From NCBI RefSeq assembly GCF_014640195.1, contig NZ_BMGM01000010.1:90884-154883 (forward strand): a DNA stretch of 64,000 nucleotides, written 5' to 3'. The DNA is from Psychroflexus planctonicus. GTDB taxonomy: Bacteria; Bacteroidota; Bacteroidia; Flavobacteriales; Flavobacteriaceae. This document shows positions 7,438-15,906 of the stretch, in pieces (the stretch's first letter is position 1; every line of letters begins with the position of its first letter). The notes beneath the pieces were generated by a model that worked only from the letters and a program-made list of their open reading frames with translations, had not been told where the DNA came from and searched no databases. Made by a program: the position numbers and the translations under genes.

Positions 7438-8841
7438 TTATTGTCCTCTAAAGAAGATTACAGTACTCATTGTTTTCAGAAAGATACGCAAATCTAAGAA
7501 TACATTTCTTCTTTTAATATAATATAAATCGTATTGAAGTTTTTCTAAACTATCTTCTTCAGTAGATGCATACCTTGCATTTACTTGCGCCCAACCTGTT
7601 AGTCCTGGCTTTACCACATGTCTTATTTCGTAAAAAGGTATTTTTCTGTTCAGTTCTTCAACAAAAAACGGCCTTTCTGGACGAGGTCCTATAAAACTCA
7701 TGTCGCCTTTTAATACGTTTATAAACTGCGGGATTTCGTCTAGTCTTGATTTCCTAAGAATTTTTCCAAATTTAGTTATGCGAACGTCATCTTTTATTGC
7801 CCATTGTGCGCCCTTCGTTTCTGCATCCTTAACCATACTCCTAAGCTTTACAATTTTGAAACATTTACCGTTTCTACCAACTCGTTCTTGCCTGTACAAA
7901 AGCGGTCCACGATTTCCTAATAAATTGAAAATAAGTATAAGTGGAGTGATAAGTAAGAGAAAGCTTAACCCAATTAATGAAATAAAAATATCCATAAGTC
8001 TAGTAAAACTTAAGTATAATTTATTTTGATTGCTTCGGCTGAAAGGGAAATAGCAATAAAAATCGTTTCGAACATTTTCTACTGGTATTTTTCCAGTTAT
8101 ATCTTCATAAACAGAAGTATAGGCTTTTATTGGATAACCTTTTTTGAGAACAGGAATTAGCTTTTGGTATAGTTCTGATCCTACACCTTGAAGCGAATTG
8201 GTAACTACAATTTCACTAATTTTCAATTCTGCCAAGGCATCTTGAAAATTATCTAACTCTATTCTTAAGCAATTTGAAACATAAGTGTTATTTACGTCTG
8301 TGTCTAAATATCCGACTATTTCGTAGTTGGGGTCTTTTTTTTGAAGCTCATCAATAATAGAATTTACATCAAATGTTTCACCCACAATTATTACTCTTTT
8401 GTAAAACCGTGGAGCTGCAATAAGTCCTACATAGGCAAATCTCCAAATGGTAATGGTAAGTAACAATATGCCAAAAAAGTAAAAAATCTGCAGTCTATTT
8501 TCTGGTAAGGGTGGAGTGTAAAAAGGCGTCATTAAAAAGCAAACTACACTTAATGATACCGTTAATGTTATGCTTTTAAATATCTTATAACGTGATTCTG
8601 CTTTTTGAAGATCGTACATTTCGAAAATGGTGCCAAACAAAAGAAAATAAAACCCGATAATTAAAAACCATTGCACATAATTTTCGGTATTTTTAAAATA
8701 ATTGTTTTCGCCAAATTCACTAGCAGTATATATAGCAATACAGGCCACTAAAACATCTATTAAACGCAGCAATATTTTGCGCTCTGAAATTTCAAAATGA
8801 TAAGATGTATTAGATTGCATAGCTAATTCTGTTATCAACAA
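7438..8841 (-). CDS. Exopolysaccharide polyprenyl-phosphate glycosylphosphotransferase (WcaJ type)
   Basis: This integral membrane protein transfers a sugar-1-phosphate to undecaprenyl phosphate, the first step of surface polysaccharide synthesis. The 467 residues comprise an N-terminal four- to five-helix membrane domain (to about 140), a Rossmann-like CoA-binding-type domain (about 145-260) and a C-terminal bacterial sugar transferase domain. The latter shows RQERVGRNGKCFKIVKLRSM, the LRKSRLDEIPQFINVLKG block, GPRPERP and KPGLTGWAQV. The start may be the ATG at 8820 (MQSNTSYHFEIS). It lies 5.6 kb from the main cluster, which has its own shorter PglC-like transferase. Confidence 0.92.
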   Translation of the reverse strand: MLITELAMQSNTSYHFEISERKILLRLIDVLVACIAIYTASEFGENNYFKNTENYVQWFLIIGFYFLLFGTIFEMYDLQKAESRYKIFKSITLTVSLSVVCFLMTPFYTPPLPENRLQIFYFFGILLLTITIWRFAYVGLIAAPRFYKRVIIVGETFDVNSIIDELQKKDPNYEIVGYLDTDVNNTYVSNCLRIELDNFQDALAELKISEIVVTNSLQGVGSELYQKLIPVLKKGYPIKAYTSVYEDITGKIPVENVRNDFYCYFPFSRSNQNKLYLSFTRLMDIFISLIGLSFLLLITPLILIFNLLGNRGPLLYRQERVGRNGKCFKIVKLRSMVKDAETKGAQWAIKDDVRITKFGKILRKSRLDEIPQFINVLKGDMSFIGPRPERPFFVEELNRKIPFYEIRHVVKPGLTGWAQVNARYASTEEDSLEKLQYDLYYIKRRNVFLDLRIFLKTMSTVIFFRGQ

Positions 8842-8909
8842 TAAATGATGATTCAGGCGAGTAAAAATATGACTTTTAGGCTTACCAAAAAATGGAAATT
8901 CAATTATTT

Positions 8910-9836
8910 TTAATAGGCCTTTTCTTTATCAATTTCATAATTCAATGACTTATTGACTTTGAACCTCTTATAATTCTCAGCAAGTTGAGAAACTACTTCT
9001 GTAGGTTTAGTCACGCTTGCTATGTGTGGAGTAAGGTGTATGGCTTCATTGTTCCAAAACCAATGTTCAGTTGGTAAGGGTTCTTCAGCAAAAACATCTA
9101 AAAAAGCGGCTTCAATTTTACCATTTTCAATAGCTTGCTTTAAGTCTTTTTCATTGAGGTGTTGACCACGCGCTACATTGATCAAGCAACTCTTATTAGG
9201 CATTTGACTAAAAATTGCTGTGTTTAAAATTCCTTTGGTTTCTTCGGTTAGTGGTAAAAGACAAACTAAAATATTGGTTTTCTTTAAAAAAGCCCTTAAT
9301 TGATTTTTTGAGAAACTCTCTACTCCTTCAATTTGTTTTGTTGAATTAGACCAACCGCTCACCTTAAAATTTCGCGCAACTAGAGTTTCTGCAACAGCTT
9401 TCCCAAGTGTTCCTAAACCTAAAATGCCTACCTGTACATCTTTTGGCGCTTTGTATTGCTTAGGTTCCCACCTATTCATTTTTTGTTTTTTAAAATAATA
9501 AGGCGTCTTTCTTAGGTAATTTAAACATTGCATTAGCACAAAGTCGCACATGTCTTTGGTAAGCTGCTCATTTACAATTTTAGTGATTTTAAGGTCTTGG
9601 GGAAGTTCTTTATCGCTTAAAATGTGGTACACACCCGCACCAAAACTAGCAATAACTTTTAGGTTTTTAAATTCTTTAAAAATGCCGTGAGGGTGTTTCC
9701 AACTAATTGCAAACTCTACGTTGTCTGGATTTTCTACTTCGTCGTATAGTTCAATTTTAGTGTTGGGTAGCTTTTCTTGAAGCAACTTTTTAAATTTATC
9801 TAAATCTGAACGTTGATGTATTAAAACTATGCTCAT
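8910..9836 (-). CDS. D-2-hydroxyacid dehydrogenase (glyoxylate/hydroxypyruvate reductase A-like)
   Basis: A 308-aa NAD(P)H-dependent oxidoreductase. The cofactor fold is marked by GILGLGTLGKAVAE. The three catalytic residues of the family are in place: Arg in INVARGQHL, Glu in DVFAEEPLP and His in HLTPHIASVT. The overall form (short N-terminal domain, SWKHPHGIF, WFWNNEAIHLTPH) is closest to GhrA. It probably reduces glyoxylate or hydroxypyruvate, but substrate is inferred. A TATCTTTG element lies 19 nt upstream of the ATG. Confidence 0.88.
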   Translation of the reverse strand: MSIVLIHQRSDLDKFKKLLQEKLPNTKIELYDEVENPDNVEFAISWKHPHGIFKEFKNLKVIASFGAGVYHILSDKELPQDLKITKIVNEQLTKDMCDFVLMQCLNYLRKTPYYFKKQKMNRWEPKQYKAPKDVQVGILGLGTLGKAVAETLVARNFKVSGWSNSTKQIEGVESFSKNQLRAFLKKTNILVCLLPLTEETKGILNTAIFSQMPNKSCLINVARGQHLNEKDLKQAIENGKIEAAFLDVFAEEPLPTEHWFWNNEAIHLTPHIASVTKPTEVVSQLAENYKRFKVNKSLNYEIDKEKAY

Positions 9837-9855
9837 GCCAATTGGTATTTATATA

Positions 9856-9863
9856 CAAAGATA
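9856..9863 (-). promoter_or_regulatory. TAnnTTTG -7 element of the hydroxyacid dehydrogenase gene
   Basis: TATCTTTG on the minus strand, 19 nt upstream of the ATG at 9836. A TTTG is present 13 nt further upstream, closer than the usual 17-23 nt. Confidence 0.45.
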
Positions 9864-10005
9864 AATTTAATCAATTCAAACTTGTTTTTAGTCTTGAACT
9901 TTCTATGTTTTATTTGTTCTTCTTCAACAAAAATCTCTTCCCTTTCTTCGCTTTAGGTAGTTTTCTCCTATTTAAATGGTTTCTGATTTTTTATATCCCA
10001 ATCAC

Positions 10006-11241
10006 TTATTCAAATTGCATTGCTTTAATTGGGGTAATTTTTGAAATAATTACAGAAGGCAAAATAAGCATGAGCAAACAAAGAATTAGGGTGCCTAGAT
10101 TAACACCAATTATATAGTATAATTGAATGCTAATGGGAGCTTCGGTAACATAATAAGTTTGTGGATTTAATGGAATAAGCTTCAGATACTTTTGAGCAAA
10201 CAAAATTCCTAGTCCTATTAAATTTCCCCAAAATAAACCACGTAAAATAATGTAACTAGCATTGTACAAAAACACTTTACGGATACTCCAATCTGAAGCA
10301 CCCAAAGCTTTTAAAATACCGATCATTTGTGTGCGTTCTAGTATTAAAACCAACAATGCAGTTATCATATTTATACCTGCAACCAAAATCATAATACCAA
10401 TGATTAAAGCAATATTCATATCGAACATTTTAAGCCATTCGAATATAGTTGGATATTGCTCGATTATGCTAGATGCATTTAAAAAAGAATCGATATACTG
10501 ATAAACTTCTCTTGTCGTGATTTCCAGGTCATCAAAATCGGAAACAAAAACTTCAAAATTCCCTATTTGATCTGCATCCCATTTATTGATGCGTTGAATT
10601 TGTTGTAAGTCTGCAATTAAAAATTGATCGTCGAATTCCTTAAAACCAGAATTGTAAATGCCCACTAAAGTAAAAGCGATAAGTCTTGGTCTAGATGAAG
10701 CATCTTCAGCCAAAAAATAAACTACAACTTGATCGTTTAATTGAAGCGCTAACTTATTGACTACACTTTGGGAAAGTAAAATTTCTGTACTGTTTTCTTT
10801 TTTTACATCAGGTAATTTTCCTTTTACTAGATACTCTTCAAAATAATCCCATCGGTAATCTTCACCTACACCTTTTACAAGGATGCCTTCAAAATCAGTT
10901 TCAGTTCTAATTATTCCGTATTTGGTAGCCACAGCTTGAATGTGTTCTACATTTTCAACTTCAGAAAACGCGGGGTAAAACTCTTGGTTTTTAGGAATTG
11001 AATTTTGATTAACTTGCTGGCTTCGGCTAGAGAAACTTTCAATTTGAATATGGCCATTAAAAGCAGCTATTTTATCTCGGATTTTTTCTTGTAAACCTAA
11101 ACCCGTTCCAAAAGCAATAAGCATCATGATTACCCCAACCGAAATTGCTGCAGTTGCAATTTTAATAATTGGAGCAGAAATACTACTTTTAAAATCTTTT
11201 TCGCTGATTAAACGGCGAGAAACAAATAATTCAAAATTCAA
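10006..11241 (-). CDS. ABC transporter permease, LolE/FtsX family
   Basis: A 411-aa permease of the MacB/LolCE/FtsX type: one N-terminal transmembrane helix (about 28-50), a large periplasmic MacB-type core domain, and three C-terminal helices (about 275-300, 330-355, 375-400). It starts MNFELFVSRRLISEKDFKSS, the usual opening of flavobacterial lipoprotein-release permeases. That start is a TTG codon at 11241-11239. No in-frame ATG exists until deep inside the first helix, so TTG is probably genuine. No ATPase partner is adjacent. A TATTTTTG element (11265-11272, minus) lies inside the divergent gene. Confidence 0.85.
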   Translation of the reverse strand: MNFELFVSRRLISEKDFKSSISAPIIKIATAAISVGVIMMLIAFGTGLGLQEKIRDKIAAFNGHIQIESFSSRSQQVNQNSIPKNQEFYPAFSEVENVEHIQAVATKYGIIRTETDFEGILVKGVGEDYRWDYFEEYLVKGKLPDVKKENSTEILLSQSVVNKLALQLNDQVVVYFLAEDASSRPRLIAFTLVGIYNSGFKEFDDQFLIADLQQIQRINKWDADQIGNFEVFVSDFDDLEITTREVYQYIDSFLNASSIIEQYPTIFEWLKMFDMNIALIIGIMILVAGINMITALLVLILERTQMIGILKALGASDWSIRKVFLYNASYIILRGLFWGNLIGLGILFAQKYLKLIPLNPQTYYVTEAPISIQLYYIIGVNLGTLILCLLMLILPSVIISKITPIKAMQFE

Positions 11242-12432
11242 ATGAAGACATTTTATCTTTGGTTCAAAAATACATTTTTATTTTTTCTACTTGCGTGCAT
11301 TTCTTGCAATTCCGTTTCTCAAAATTCACCCAAGTTAGGAATTGAACAAACCAAAGCTTATTTACCCTTGTTAAAAGACAAAAAAGTAGCCGTTGTAGGC
11401 AATCAAACTTCGGTTGTATTAAATAAAAATGGAGAGTTTGTACATTTAGTAGATACACTTTTGGCTTCGCAAATTTCAGTAAGCAAGGTTTTTGCTCCCG
11501 AACATGGTTTTCGAGGCAAAGCAGATGCAGGAGAAAGCATAACAGATGGAATAGATAGCAAAACCGGATTGCCTATTATTTCGCTTTACGGCAATAACAA
11601 AAAACCCACTCCAGTGCAATTGCAAAACATAGATGTGCTTGTTTTTGACATTCAGGATGTAGGTGCGCGTTTCTACACCTATATTTCTACTTTGCATTAT
11701 GTTATGGAAGCCTGCGCAGAAAACAATGTTGATGTGGTGGTTTTAGACCGACCTAATCCCAATGGAAACTATATTGATGGTCCTATTTTAGAGCCTGAAT
11801 TTTCCAGTTTTGTTGGTATGCATCCCATTCCTGTGGTTCACGGTCTAAGTATGGGTGAATATGCAAGAATGATCAATGGCGAAGGCTTTTTGAAAAATAA
11901 AATGCAAGCTAAATTGTGGGTGATTTCTATGAAAAACTACAATAAAGAAGACACATACCAATTACCCATTAAGCCATCTCCAAATTTACCTAATGCAAAA
12001 TCCATCAACTTGTATCCAAGCCTTTGTTTTTTTGAAGGAACCAATGTAAACGCAGGCAGAGGAACAGATTTACAGTTTCAGGTATTTGGCTCACCTTATT
12101 TGGATGCAGCTATATTTCCTTTTGAATATACTCCACAGTCTACCGAAGGTGCCAAATCTCCAAAACACTTGGGAAAATTGTGTTACGGAGAAAAGCTAAC
12201 CGATGCCAAAAATTTGAATCGCCTAGAGTTAAAATGGTTGATAAAAGCTTATCAAAATACAGCAAACAAAGAAAAATTCTTTAATAATTTCTTCAATAAA
12301 CTTGCAGGAAATGCTACTTTACAAGAAGCCATACAAGCTGGGAAGTCTGCAGAAGAAATCAGAGCTACTTGGCAAGAAGGCTTAGCTAAATACCGAAAGC
12401 AAATAGAACCTTATCTGTTGTATAGCAATTAA
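11242..12432 (+). CDS. DUF1343 / NamZ-like exo-beta-N-acetylmuramidase
   Basis: A 396-aa exported protein of the DUF1343 family. The characterised member, Bacillus subtilis NamZ (GH171), removes N-acetylmuramic acid from the end of peptidoglycan fragments. Family blocks seen: KVAVVGNQTSVV, the acidic catalytic region FAPEHGFRGKADAGE, DIQDVGARFYTYI, DRPNPNGNYIDGP, and NLYPSLCFFEGTNVNAGRGT. The N-terminus has a hydrophobic signal with Cys residues (FLLACISC) compatible with a lipoprotein. Its ATG directly abuts the TTG of the divergent LolE-like gene, so both promoters must lie in the neighbour's coding sequence. Confidence 0.88.
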   Translation: MKTFYLWFKNTFLFFLLACISCNSVSQNSPKLGIEQTKAYLPLLKDKKVAVVGNQTSVVLNKNGEFVHLVDTLLASQISVSKVFAPEHGFRGKADAGESITDGIDSKTGLPIISLYGNNKKPTPVQLQNIDVLVFDIQDVGARFYTYISTLHYVMEACAENNVDVVVLDRPNPNGNYIDGPILEPEFSSFVGMHPIPVVHGLSMGEYARMINGEGFLKNKMQAKLWVISMKNYNKEDTYQLPIKPSPNLPNAKSINLYPSLCFFEGTNVNAGRGTDLQFQVFGSPYLDAAIFPFEYTPQSTEGAKSPKHLGKLCYGEKLTDAKNLNRLELKWLIKAYQNTANKEKFFNNFFNKLAGNATLQEAIQAGKSAEEIRATWQEGLAKYRKQIEPYLLYSN

Positions 12433-12623
12433 TTTTCTGGAGGTGATTATACATTTAGATTTCTTTGTTTAACCCTACTCAATAATTCATTTTATCCGCT
12501 TTTCGCTTAACAGAAATGCTCGATAATAGTGGTGTATGTAGCGTTTTTTCTGAAAATTATCTTTTTACTTCATCGATTCTATTAACGAAAACAAAAAGGA
12601 GCAAAAGTTGCATTCAAATCGAT

Positions 12624-12631
12624 TACATTTG
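12624..12631 (+). promoter_or_regulatory. TAnnTTTG -7 element of asd
   Basis: TACATTTG lies 26 nt upstream of the asd ATG. A TTG 13 nt further upstream is a weak -33 candidate. Confidence 0.45.
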
Positions 12632-12657
12632 CAGCCTGAAATTTCAAAATAAATAAG

Positions 12658-13647
12658 ATGAAAGTAGCTGTTGTAGGAGCCACTGGAATGGTAGGCCAAG
12701 TAATGCTGAATGTATTGGAAGAACGTAATTTTCCCTTAACTGAATTAATTCCTGTTGCATCGGAAAAATCAGTTGGAAAGGAAATTAAATTTAAAGGGAA
12801 AAAATACAAGGTAGTTAACCTAGCAACAGCTGTACAAATGAAGCCAGACATCGCCTTGTTTTCAGCTGGTGGAGAAACTTCTTTAGAATGGGCTCCAAAA
12901 TTTGCTGCAGTTGGTACGCGTGTAGTAGATAATTCTTCTGCATGGCGAATGGATGCTGACAAAAAATTAATTATTCCTGAAATCAATGCGCAAACATTAA
13001 CAAAAGATGATTTCATTATTGCCAACCCCAACTGTTCTACCATTCAATTATTAATGGCATTACATCCTATTCATCAGAAATATGGAATAGAGAGAGCGAT
13101 TGTTTCAACCTACCAATCCATTACAGGAACGGGAGTAAAAGCAGTACAACAACTGGAAAATGAATACAATAATGTAGATGGCGAAATGGCGTATCCGTAT
13201 CCAATCCATAAAAATGCTATTCCGCATTGCGATGTGTTTTTAGAAAACGATTATACCAAAGAAGAAATGAAGCTAACCAATGAAACCAAAAAAATATTAG
13301 GTGATGAGCAGCTTCAAGTAGTAGCTACTGCTGTTCGGATTCCAGTTGTTGGTGGACACAGTGAATCGGTTAATCTTGAACTAAAAAACGCATTCGAAAT
13401 AAAAGATATTAAAAAACTATTAAGCGAAACTTCAGGTGTGGTTGTTCAAGATCAAGTTGAAGTAAATCAATATCCTATGCCAATTTATGCAGAAGGTAAA
13501 GACGAAGTTTTTGTTGGAAGAATACGAAGAGATTTCACCAAAGAAAATGCACTAAACTTGTGGATTGTAGCTGATAATTTAAGAAAAGGTGCAGCTACCA
13601 ACACGGTTCAAATTGCAGAATACCTAGTGAATAACATATTCGTTTAA
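12658..13647 (+). CDS. asd: Aspartate-semialdehyde dehydrogenase
   Basis: This enzyme makes aspartate semialdehyde for lysine, diaminopimelate, threonine and methionine. The 329 aa begin with the NADP-binding loop VVGATGMVGQVML. The catalytic Cys is in NPNCSTIQLL, the acyl-binding block is STYQSITGTGVKA, and the active-site His is in VVGGHSESVNLEL. Length and motifs match bacterial Asd. It stands alone with its own promoter and a stem-loop downstream at 13663. Confidence 0.97.
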   Translation: MKVAVVGATGMVGQVMLNVLEERNFPLTELIPVASEKSVGKEIKFKGKKYKVVNLATAVQMKPDIALFSAGGETSLEWAPKFAAVGTRVVDNSSAWRMDADKKLIIPEINAQTLTKDDFIIANPNCSTIQLLMALHPIHQKYGIERAIVSTYQSITGTGVKAVQQLENEYNNVDGEMAYPYPIHKNAIPHCDVFLENDYTKEEMKLTNETKKILGDEQLQVVATAVRIPVVGGHSESVNLELKNAFEIKDIKKLLSETSGVVVQDQVEVNQYPMPIYAEGKDEVFVGRIRRDFTKENALNLWIVADNLRKGAATNTVQIAEYLVNNIFV

Positions 13648-13662
13648 TAGAATTAGTGTTGA

Positions 13663-13689
13663 CTAAGCGAAGTTGCAAACTTCGCTTAG
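13663..13689. terminator. Stem-loop downstream of asd
   Basis: CTAAGCGAAGTT, loop GCA, AACTTCGCTTAG: perfect 12-bp arms starting 16 nt after the asd stop. There is no T-run, so it may be a dispersed repeat acting as a weak terminator. A related stem (AGGCTTAG...CTAAGCCT) is near 40866-40903. Confidence 0.55.
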
Positions 13690-14028
13690 CATAGTGTAAA
13701 AAACACCCCTACAATAGGTCAATAGAGTATTTTATATAATAATCATTTTCCCCCTTACTATTACTGATTCACCCTTACTTGTCCTGAGTTAATAGTTGAA
13801 AACTGAGTTCGATTCATAATTTCTGTATCAATATTACATAATATATTTACTACTATATGTAAATGAAAACACCCCTATAATCCCATCAAGGGGATGTTCG
13901 TTTATAGTGATCTCGCTTTAAAGAATATAGCAGGTTGTTACTTTATTTTCAATCACAGAACTGAATAATTAAATCAAATTTGCGTTATTAAAAGTAGACT
14001 TACATAAAATTCTACAATTCTGTTCGCG
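13690..14028. other. Non-coding gap, no gene seen
   Basis: AT-rich sequence with no convincing ORF or RNA between the asd stem-loop and the promoter of the small exported protein. Two similar segments, AAAACACCCCTACAAT and AAAACACCCCTATAAT (near 13698 and 13866), may be copies of a short repeat. Confidence 0.5.
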
Positions 14029-14056
14029 TTTTGTAATCAAATGTATTCTATATTTG
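14029..14056 (+). promoter_or_regulatory. Promoter of the small exported protein gene
   Basis: TTTTG (14029-14033) followed after 15 nt by TATATTTG (14049-14056). The transcript would have a leader of about 70 nt before the ATG at 14132. Confidence 0.5.
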
Positions 14057-14131
14057 CAATTAGTATTGTTCGTTTTTAGTGTAATATTTACTAACTTGCA
14101 ATACACCAATCTTATAATGAGATAAATATTT

Positions 14132-14368
14132 ATGAGTAAAAAAATAAAATCTAAAGTTATAACATGCTGTTTGTTTTTATGTATGTTATCTCCTTTAGCG
14201 GTAATAAGTCAAGGTGGATTTAATCCGCCAACCCCTGGAGAAGGAGACGACGCTGGTTTTGGTGATGATGTAGATGATGAAATTGTACCCATTAACTCAC
14301 TTATTTTATTAAGTTTAGTTGCTGGAGGCATTTTTGGCATTAGAAAAATACGAAAAAACAGTGCTTAA
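14132..14368 (+). CDS. Small exported protein with C-terminal sorting-like tail
   Basis: A 78-aa protein in three parts: a signal peptide (residues 1-27, ending VISQG), a Gly/Asp/Pro-rich acidic middle (NPPTPGEGDDAGFGDDVDDE), and a C-terminal tripartite tail made of VPINS, a hydrophobic helix LILLSLVAGGIFGI and the basic end RKIRKNS. The tail resembles the PEP/PID-CTERM type of sorting signal known in Bacteroidetes, where a membrane protease processes the protein. It is the last gene before the polysaccharide cluster, separated from it by a strong terminator. Such tails are often linked to exopolysaccharide loci, but no exosortase is in the window. Confidence 0.7.
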   Translation: MSKKIKSKVITCCLFLCMLSPLAVISQGGFNPPTPGEGDDAGFGDDVDDEIVPINSLILLSLVAGGIFGIRKIRKNSA

Positions 14369-14393
14369 TTTATAAGCATTTGTTACAAATTAA

Positions 14394-14427
14394 AAATCCC
14401 TGCTAAAAATTTAGCAGGGATTTTTTT
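14394..14427. terminator. Strong bidirectional terminator
   Basis: AAATCCCTGCTAAA / TTTAGCAGGGATTT with a 2-nt loop, flanked by A-run and T-run. It separates the convergent small exported protein gene and the 3' end of the minus-strand polysaccharide cluster. Confidence 0.9.
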
Positions 14428-14453
14428 GTTGTTGGAGATTGAGTCTTTACATT

Positions 14454-15062
14454 TTAATGAAACTTGATAGGCTTAGCAGGTATACCAACTGCCGTGCAAT
14501 TGGCGGGGAGCGATTTTGAAACTACAGCACCTGCACCGATAATTGACCATTCTCCTATTTCTACACATTGAATTATAACTGCACCGATTCCTACGTGTGC
14601 TCCTTCACCTATATTTACTCCACCTGCTAATGCTGCGCTTGGTGAAATGTGAACGTAATCTTTTAGAATGCAATCATGTTCAACTATCGCACCAGAATTT
14701 ATGATACAATTCTTTCCAATAATTGTACCTGCATTAACCACAGCGTTGGGCATAATAACCGTACCTTTTCCAATTACCGAATTTGATGACACTATTGCAC
14801 TTGGATGTATTAAGGGTTTTTCAAGCTTTATTTCTAAGTTTTCATATATTTTTTTTCTTGTACGATTATCACCAATACTTATAATAGTTGTATTAATATC
14901 CAACAATTCTTTACTGTAAATTGAAACAACATTTCTTCCTATAAAGCTATTTATATCAGAATTATCATCAAAAATTTGTCCTACATCAAAACCATTATTT
15001 TCAATGATGTCAATAATTACTTTTGCATGACCACTTGCTCCAAACAAATTAATTTTTCTCAT
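14454..15062 (-). CDS. NeuD/PglD-family sugar O- or N-acyltransferase
   Basis: A 202-aa acyltransferase. The N-terminal Rossmann-type part begins KINLFGASGHAKVIIDII. The C-terminal left-handed beta-helix is built of hexapeptide repeats (IGKGTVIMPNAVV, IGKNCIINSGAIV, IGEGAHVGIGAVI) with the catalytic His in VEHDCILKDYVHIS. The end GIPAKPIKFH is typical. It probably acetylates a UDP-amino sugar before or after lipid linkage. It directly follows the PglC-like transferase with no gap, the same order as in pgl-type loci. It is the last gene of the cluster. Confidence 0.9.
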   Translation of the reverse strand: MRKINLFGASGHAKVIIDIIENNGFDVGQIFDDNSDINSFIGRNVVSIYSKELLDINTTIISIGDNRTRKKIYENLEIKLEKPLIHPSAIVSSNSVIGKGTVIMPNAVVNAGTIIGKNCIINSGAIVEHDCILKDYVHISPSAALAGGVNIGEGAHVGIGAVIIQCVEIGEWSIIGAGAVVSKSLPANCTAVGIPAKPIKFH

Positions 15063-15665
15063 TTAATTCTTTTTGAATTTGTTAGCAGTTGCCTGTCCCA
15101 CTTGGTTAATTCCTTCCGATACAAATACTTTCTTAATGGTTAACAATAGTATTTTTAAATCTAACATAAAGCTTTGATTCATTACGTATTCCACATCCAA
15201 TTTAAACTTATCTTCCCAAGAAATAGCATTTCTACCATTGACTTGCGCCCAGCCGGTGATACCAGGTTTCACTAGGTGTCTTTTTTTTTGTTCATCACTA
15301 TACAATAGCAGATATTCAGGTAATAAAGGTCTCGGACCGACTAAACTCATGTTACCCTTCAGCACATTTATAAGCTGTGGTATTTCATCTAAAGATGTCT
15401 TTCGTATAAACTTCCCAACTACCGTTAAACGTTCTGCATCCGACAGCAAATTGCCCTTTGTATCTTTTTTATCGTTCATGGTCTTAAACTTGATGATACT
15501 AAAAATACGCTCGTTTTTACCTGGGCGTTTTTGTAAAAAGAATGGTTTGCCTTTATTGGCAAGACCTAATAGAATAATTACAATAATAAATATTGGACTT
15601 AGGAGTATTAAACCTACAAAGGCTGTGAGAAGATCTAAAAAAGGTTTTAGGATTGCTTTGTACAT
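15063..15665 (-). CDS. Initiating sugar transferase (PglC-like phosphoglycosyl transferase)
   Basis: A 200-aa monotopic phosphoglycosyl transferase that places a sugar phosphate on undecaprenyl phosphate. It has one N-terminal re-entrant helix (KPFLDLLTAFVGLILLSPIF) and the catalytic blocks FKTMNDKKD, RKTSLDEIPQLINVLKGNM, SLVGPRPLLPEYLLLY and KPGITGWAQVNGRN. It lacks the large N-terminal domain of the WcaJ-type enzyme at 7438. The pairing with the acetyltransferase suggests that the first sugar is a diamino- or amino-sugar of the bacillosamine type. It is the likely initiator for this cluster. Confidence 0.92.
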   Translation of the reverse strand: MYKAILKPFLDLLTAFVGLILLSPIFIIVIILLGLANKGKPFFLQKRPGKNERIFSIIKFKTMNDKKDTKGNLLSDAERLTVVGKFIRKTSLDEIPQLINVLKGNMSLVGPRPLLPEYLLLYSDEQKKRHLVKPGITGWAQVNGRNAISWEDKFKLDVEYVMNQSFMLDLKILLLTIKKVFVSEGINQVGQATANKFKKN

Positions 15666-15747
15666 TTTACTGTTGGCGGTTGGCGGATATCGGTTGTCGG
15701 TTTTGATTATTTCGGGTTGCGGGTTTGTTTATTAAGGGTTTAGTGTT

Positions 15748-15893
15748 AACTCGGAATAAAGCGTAGCGCAAACTCGCAATGGAGCGCAGCGACCAACTCG
15801 GAATTATTATGGGTTGCGTAGTTTTTTATTGCGGGTTATTTTATTACGGGTTACGGATTAACTCGCAATGGAGCATAGCGACTAACTCGGAAT
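15748..15893. repeat. Short intergenic repeats of the AACTCGGAAT type
   Basis: Units of about 35 bp built as AACTCGcAAT, GGAGCGcAGCGAC, AACTCGGAAT occur at 15771-15805 and 15859-15893, with a partial copy from 15748. They are joined by ATTGCGGGTT / ATTACGGGTTACGG segments. Related copies occur at 16846-16900 and inside the glycosyltransferase frame at 17344-17500. Confidence 0.75.
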
Positions 15894-15906
15894 TTTCAAA
15901 AATGTA

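Noticed and set aside
9842..10117. Plus-strand ORF of 91 aa
   Set aside because: It overlaps the end of the LolE-like gene in antisense and its hydrophobic N-terminal text is low-complexity AT-rich DNA. It has no family features.
11254..11261. TATCTTTG as promoter of the NamZ-like gene
   Set aside because: It lies downstream of the only possible ATG, inside the signal peptide codons, so it cannot serve that start.
12582..13043. Minus-strand ORF of 153 aa over asd
   Set aside because: Antisense shadow of a well-conserved enzyme, with no signal of its own.
15238..15735. Plus-strand ORF of 165 aa over the PglC-like gene
   Set aside because: It is the reverse complement of a clear phosphoglycosyl transferase; its codon pattern follows from the opposite strand.
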